The notes under the pieces: model-generated | Told to the model about the DNA's origin: nothing | Database searches by the model: none | The model's input: the letters and a program-made list of their open reading frames with translations, nothing else | Assembly (NCBI GenBank): GCA_025352185.1 | Contig: JANXTV010000467.1 | Span: 1-7,174, forward strand | Reading direction: 5' to 3' | Length of the DNA: 7,174 nt | DNA from: Oligoflexia bacterium | Lineage (GTDB): Bacteria > Bdellovibrionota > UBA1018 | Position numbers and translations under genes: made by a program | Part shown: positions 5,484 to 7,174 of the stretch, piece after piece | How the letters are laid out: each line of letters begins with the position of its first letter | Numbering within the stretch: the stretch's first letter is position 1

Positions 5484-5511
5484 GACTTTGAAGGGAAGCG
5501 CACGTGCACCT

Positions 5512-6465
5512 ATGACCCAAGCCCAGAAGCTCGTAAAAACAGACGTCACGCAGGCGCCCGAACTCACCGTAAAAACGGCGGCCGAGTACGCGGAGCTTCT
5601 CACGAAGCTTCAGGATATGCCGACCCTCCCGGTGATCGCCATGAAGGTGAACGAGCTCATTTCCGATCCAAATGCGACCAGTATGGATATCGCGATGATT
5701 TTAAAGCAGGACCAGGTCCTGACGGCGAAGATCCTCCGGCTCGTGAATAGTTCCTACTACGCCGTTCCGGGCGGAGTCTCAGACGTGCAGAAGGCACTCG
5801 CGTTCCTCGGTTTCAATACCGTAGCCCAGCTGGTCCTCTCGCTCTCCGTCTTCTCGATGTTTTCGAAATTCGGAGACGAGTCGCTGACGATGAAAGATTT
5901 CTGGATGCATGCCCTCGCGGTCGCCGTCTGCAGCGAGGAAATCGCGAAGCGCTGGAAGATCGTTAAGCCCGAAGAGGCGTTTACCTGCGGCCTTCTTCAC
6001 GACATCGGTAAACTCGTTATTTACGAAATCGACCGCGAACGACTTACGTTCATCTTAAAGAAGTCGCGCGAAGGAAAAAAAGGTTTTATCGAAGTTGAAC
6101 GTGAAAACGACCTACTGAACCACGCCTATATCGGCGAGATGATGGCGACCCGGTGGGGACTTCCCCAGGTCGTCCGCCAGGCGATCCGCTACCACCATAC
6201 GGATGTGGCGAAGATGGCCTCACTGCTCGCTTCGGCAAAAAAAGTAATTCAGGTCGTAAGGCTTGCGAATATGGTGGTCGTAAAGAATGCGAACGCCGAA
6301 GGTGGCGCGACGACTTACGGGAAATCGGGCGATTTCTCGAAGGGCACGGTTCTCGCAGAAATGCTCGAGGACCTCGGGCTAAAGATCGATGATCTCACGA
6401 CGATTGAAAAGGACCTCGCGAAAGCGATGGAGAAAGCGGGGGCATTCCTGAATGCAAACTCGTAA
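5512..6465 (+). CDS. HDOD-domain signalling protein
   Basis: The protein has 317 residues from the ATG at 5512. The HDOD domain covers about residues 27-225, starting near LLTKLQDMPTLPVIAMKV and including ILRLVNSSYY, the helix GFNTVAQLVLSLSVF, the HD motif GLLHDIGKL (H163, D164), NHAYIGE (H204) and RYHH (H228, H229). HDOD proteins are relatives of HD-GYP phosphodiesterases, usually without the GYP motif, and act in signalling and motility control. Here most of the metal-site histidines remain, while the final Asp is Asn (RLAN, N253) and no GYP is seen. An upstream in-frame ATG at 5449 would add 21 residues, but it lies before the proposed sigma-28 promoter, lacks a ribosome site and has atypical codons (AGG, GGG). 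AAGGGAAG lies 13 bases before 5512. The gene overlaps the following kinase gene by 14 bp, so the two are coupled. Confidence 0.9.
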   Translation: MTQAQKLVKTDVTQAPELTVKTAAEYAELLTKLQDMPTLPVIAMKVNELISDPNATSMDIAMILKQDQVLTAKILRLVNSSYYAVPGGVSDVQKALAFLGFNTVAQLVLSLSVFSMFSKFGDESLTMKDFWMHALAVAVCSEEIAKRWKIVKPEEAFTCGLLHDIGKLVIYEIDRERLTFILKKSREGKKGFIEVERENDLLNHAYIGEMMATRWGLPQVVRQAIRYHHTDVAKMASLLASAKKVIQVVRLANMVVVKNANAEGGATTYGKSGDFSKGTVLAEMLEDLGLKIDDLTTIEKDLAKAMEKAGAFLNANS

Positions 6466-7174
6466 ACGCCATCCGCTCACGCTCGTTACGAACGAAGGAT
6501 CTCCCGTGTTCGTGGAGCGCCGAAAAGTCGATCGCCGCGAAAATGCTTCGGCTTCTGCCTCGGTCACCGCACCGTATTCTTCCGATTCGGATGCCGCTAA
6601 ATTTAAGGCGGTTTTTGAGTGTGTTTCGGATGCGCTCATCACCGTCGATAGCGCCGGAAATATCGAACTCGTGAATCCGGCGGCCGAAGAAATGACCGGG
6701 TACATGCGCGACGAACTCGTCGGGCGTCCGCTCATCTCCATTTCGCCGAAAGGGAAGGGGCCCTCCCGTACGCGGGCACTCGCCTCCGAGATCATCAGCA
6801 GCGAAGGCACCTACGAGGATATCGCAATCGAGCGGAAGGACGGATATCCCCGAGTCGTGGACCTCTCGGTGCGGATTATGACCGCGCAGGACGGAAGTCC
6901 CGACGTATCGGTCGTACTCTGCCGGGACGTCACCGAGAAAAAACGCATGGAGCGCGAACTCATCACGAAGCACGGCGAACTCCGAAACGCATTCGTCGAA
7001 CTCGAAAAAATGAACTCCGCCCTGAAGGCGACGCAGGATACCCTCGTCCAAGCCGGTAAGATGGCGGCTTTAGGTGAGTTGGCCGCCGGTATCGCGCACG
7101 AACTGAACCAGCCTCTCATGGCGATCCGCGGATACGCGCAGGAACTCGAGTACGGGCTGGCTCCCGTCGTCAAG
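6452..7174 (+). CDS. PAS-domain sensor histidine kinase (3' truncated by window edge)
   Basis: An open frame of 241 codons runs from the ATG at 6452 to the window edge. The N-terminus is basic and low in complexity (VERRKVDRRE, then SASASV). A PAS domain spans about 51-160, with the classic start FKAVFECVSDALITVDSAGN and NPAAEEMTGYMRDELVG, ending in CRDVTEKKRMEREL. A coiled-coil linker (161-200) leads to the dimerisation/phosphoacceptor helix GKMAALGELAAGIAHELNQP, where H216 is the phosphorylated His. The HELNQPL form is typical of HPK4-type kinases such as NtrB and DctB. The ATP-binding domain lies beyond the window. No transmembrane segment is seen before the PAS, so it is probably cytoplasmic. 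GGGGG at 6438-6442 is the likely ribosome site. The 14-bp overlap with the HDOD gene indicates translational coupling and a shared pathway. It is probably controlled by the sigma-28-like promoter upstream. Confidence 0.93.
   Translation, partial: MQTRKRHPLTLVTNEGSPVFVERRKVDRRENASASASVTAPYSSDSDAAKFKAVFECVSDALITVDSAGNIELVNPAAEEMTGYMRDELVGRPLISISPKGKGPSRTRALASEIISSEGTYEDIAIERKDGYPRVVDLSVRIMTAQDGSPDVSVVLCRDVTEKKRMERELITKHGELRNAFVELEKMNSALKATQDTLVQAGKMAALGELAAGIAHELNQPLMAIRGYAQELEYGLAPVVK

Noticed and set aside
5449..5511. Upstream in-frame ATG for the HDOD gene
   Set aside because: There is no ribosome site, the codons are atypical (AGG, GGG), and the sigma-28-like promoter lies downstream of this ATG.
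6395..7051. Long open frame of 218 codons on the minus strand
   Set aside because: It lies opposite the PAS/histidine kinase, whose plus-strand frame has unmistakable PAS and HELNQPL motifs; the minus frame has no recognisable domain.

Overview
The window looks like chromosomal DNA from a Gram-negative bacterium of moderate GC content. Several exported proteins with Sec signal peptides, a HExxH-type exported putative metallopeptidase and an HDOD/PAS-histidine-kinase pair would fit a Bdellovibrionota or other 'deltaproteobacterial' lineage. That placement is a low-confidence inference, because nothing in the window fixes the taxonomy. No tRNA, rRNA, insertion sequence, CRISPR array or phage gene was recognised.

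Layout. (1) Positions 2-1909, plus strand: the tail of a membrane-anchored protein, an exported or membrane-anchored protein of unknown function, and a secreted ankyrin-repeat protein. (2) Positions 1939-3080, minus strand: two exported proteins, a small hypothetical one followed 14 bp later by a putative HEARH zinc peptidase. The pair is preceded by a TTGACA promoter so close to the start codon that the mRNA may be leaderless. (3) Positions 3223-5130, minus strand: a compact six-gene ribosomal protein operon, rplX-rpmB-rpsR-rpmE2-rpsN-rpmF (L24, L28, S18, L31 type B, S14, L32), with gaps of 11-30 bp and an intrinsic terminator at 3167-3197. (4) Positions 5131-5456: a non-coding divergent region. 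(5) Positions 5457-7174, plus strand: a sigma-28 (FliA)-like promoter, an HDOD-domain signalling protein, and an overlapping PAS/histidine-kinase gene that runs off the window.

The most interesting part is the ribosomal operon. None of the six genes is in its usual operon context. Each protein whose family has a zinc-ribbon (C+) form appears here as the zinc-free (C-) form. S14 and L28 still carry some of the former zinc cysteines, and S18 has an added N-terminal tail with eight perfect Gly-Asp-Arg repeats. In other bacteria such clusters of C- ribosomal proteins serve zinc sparing under Zur control, but no convincing Zur box was found here. Whether these are spare copies or the only copies cannot be decided from the window. 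The second notable point is the 13/16 match to the flagellar sigma-28 promoter before the HDOD gene, which would tie this signalling pair to motility and also decides the HDOD start codon.
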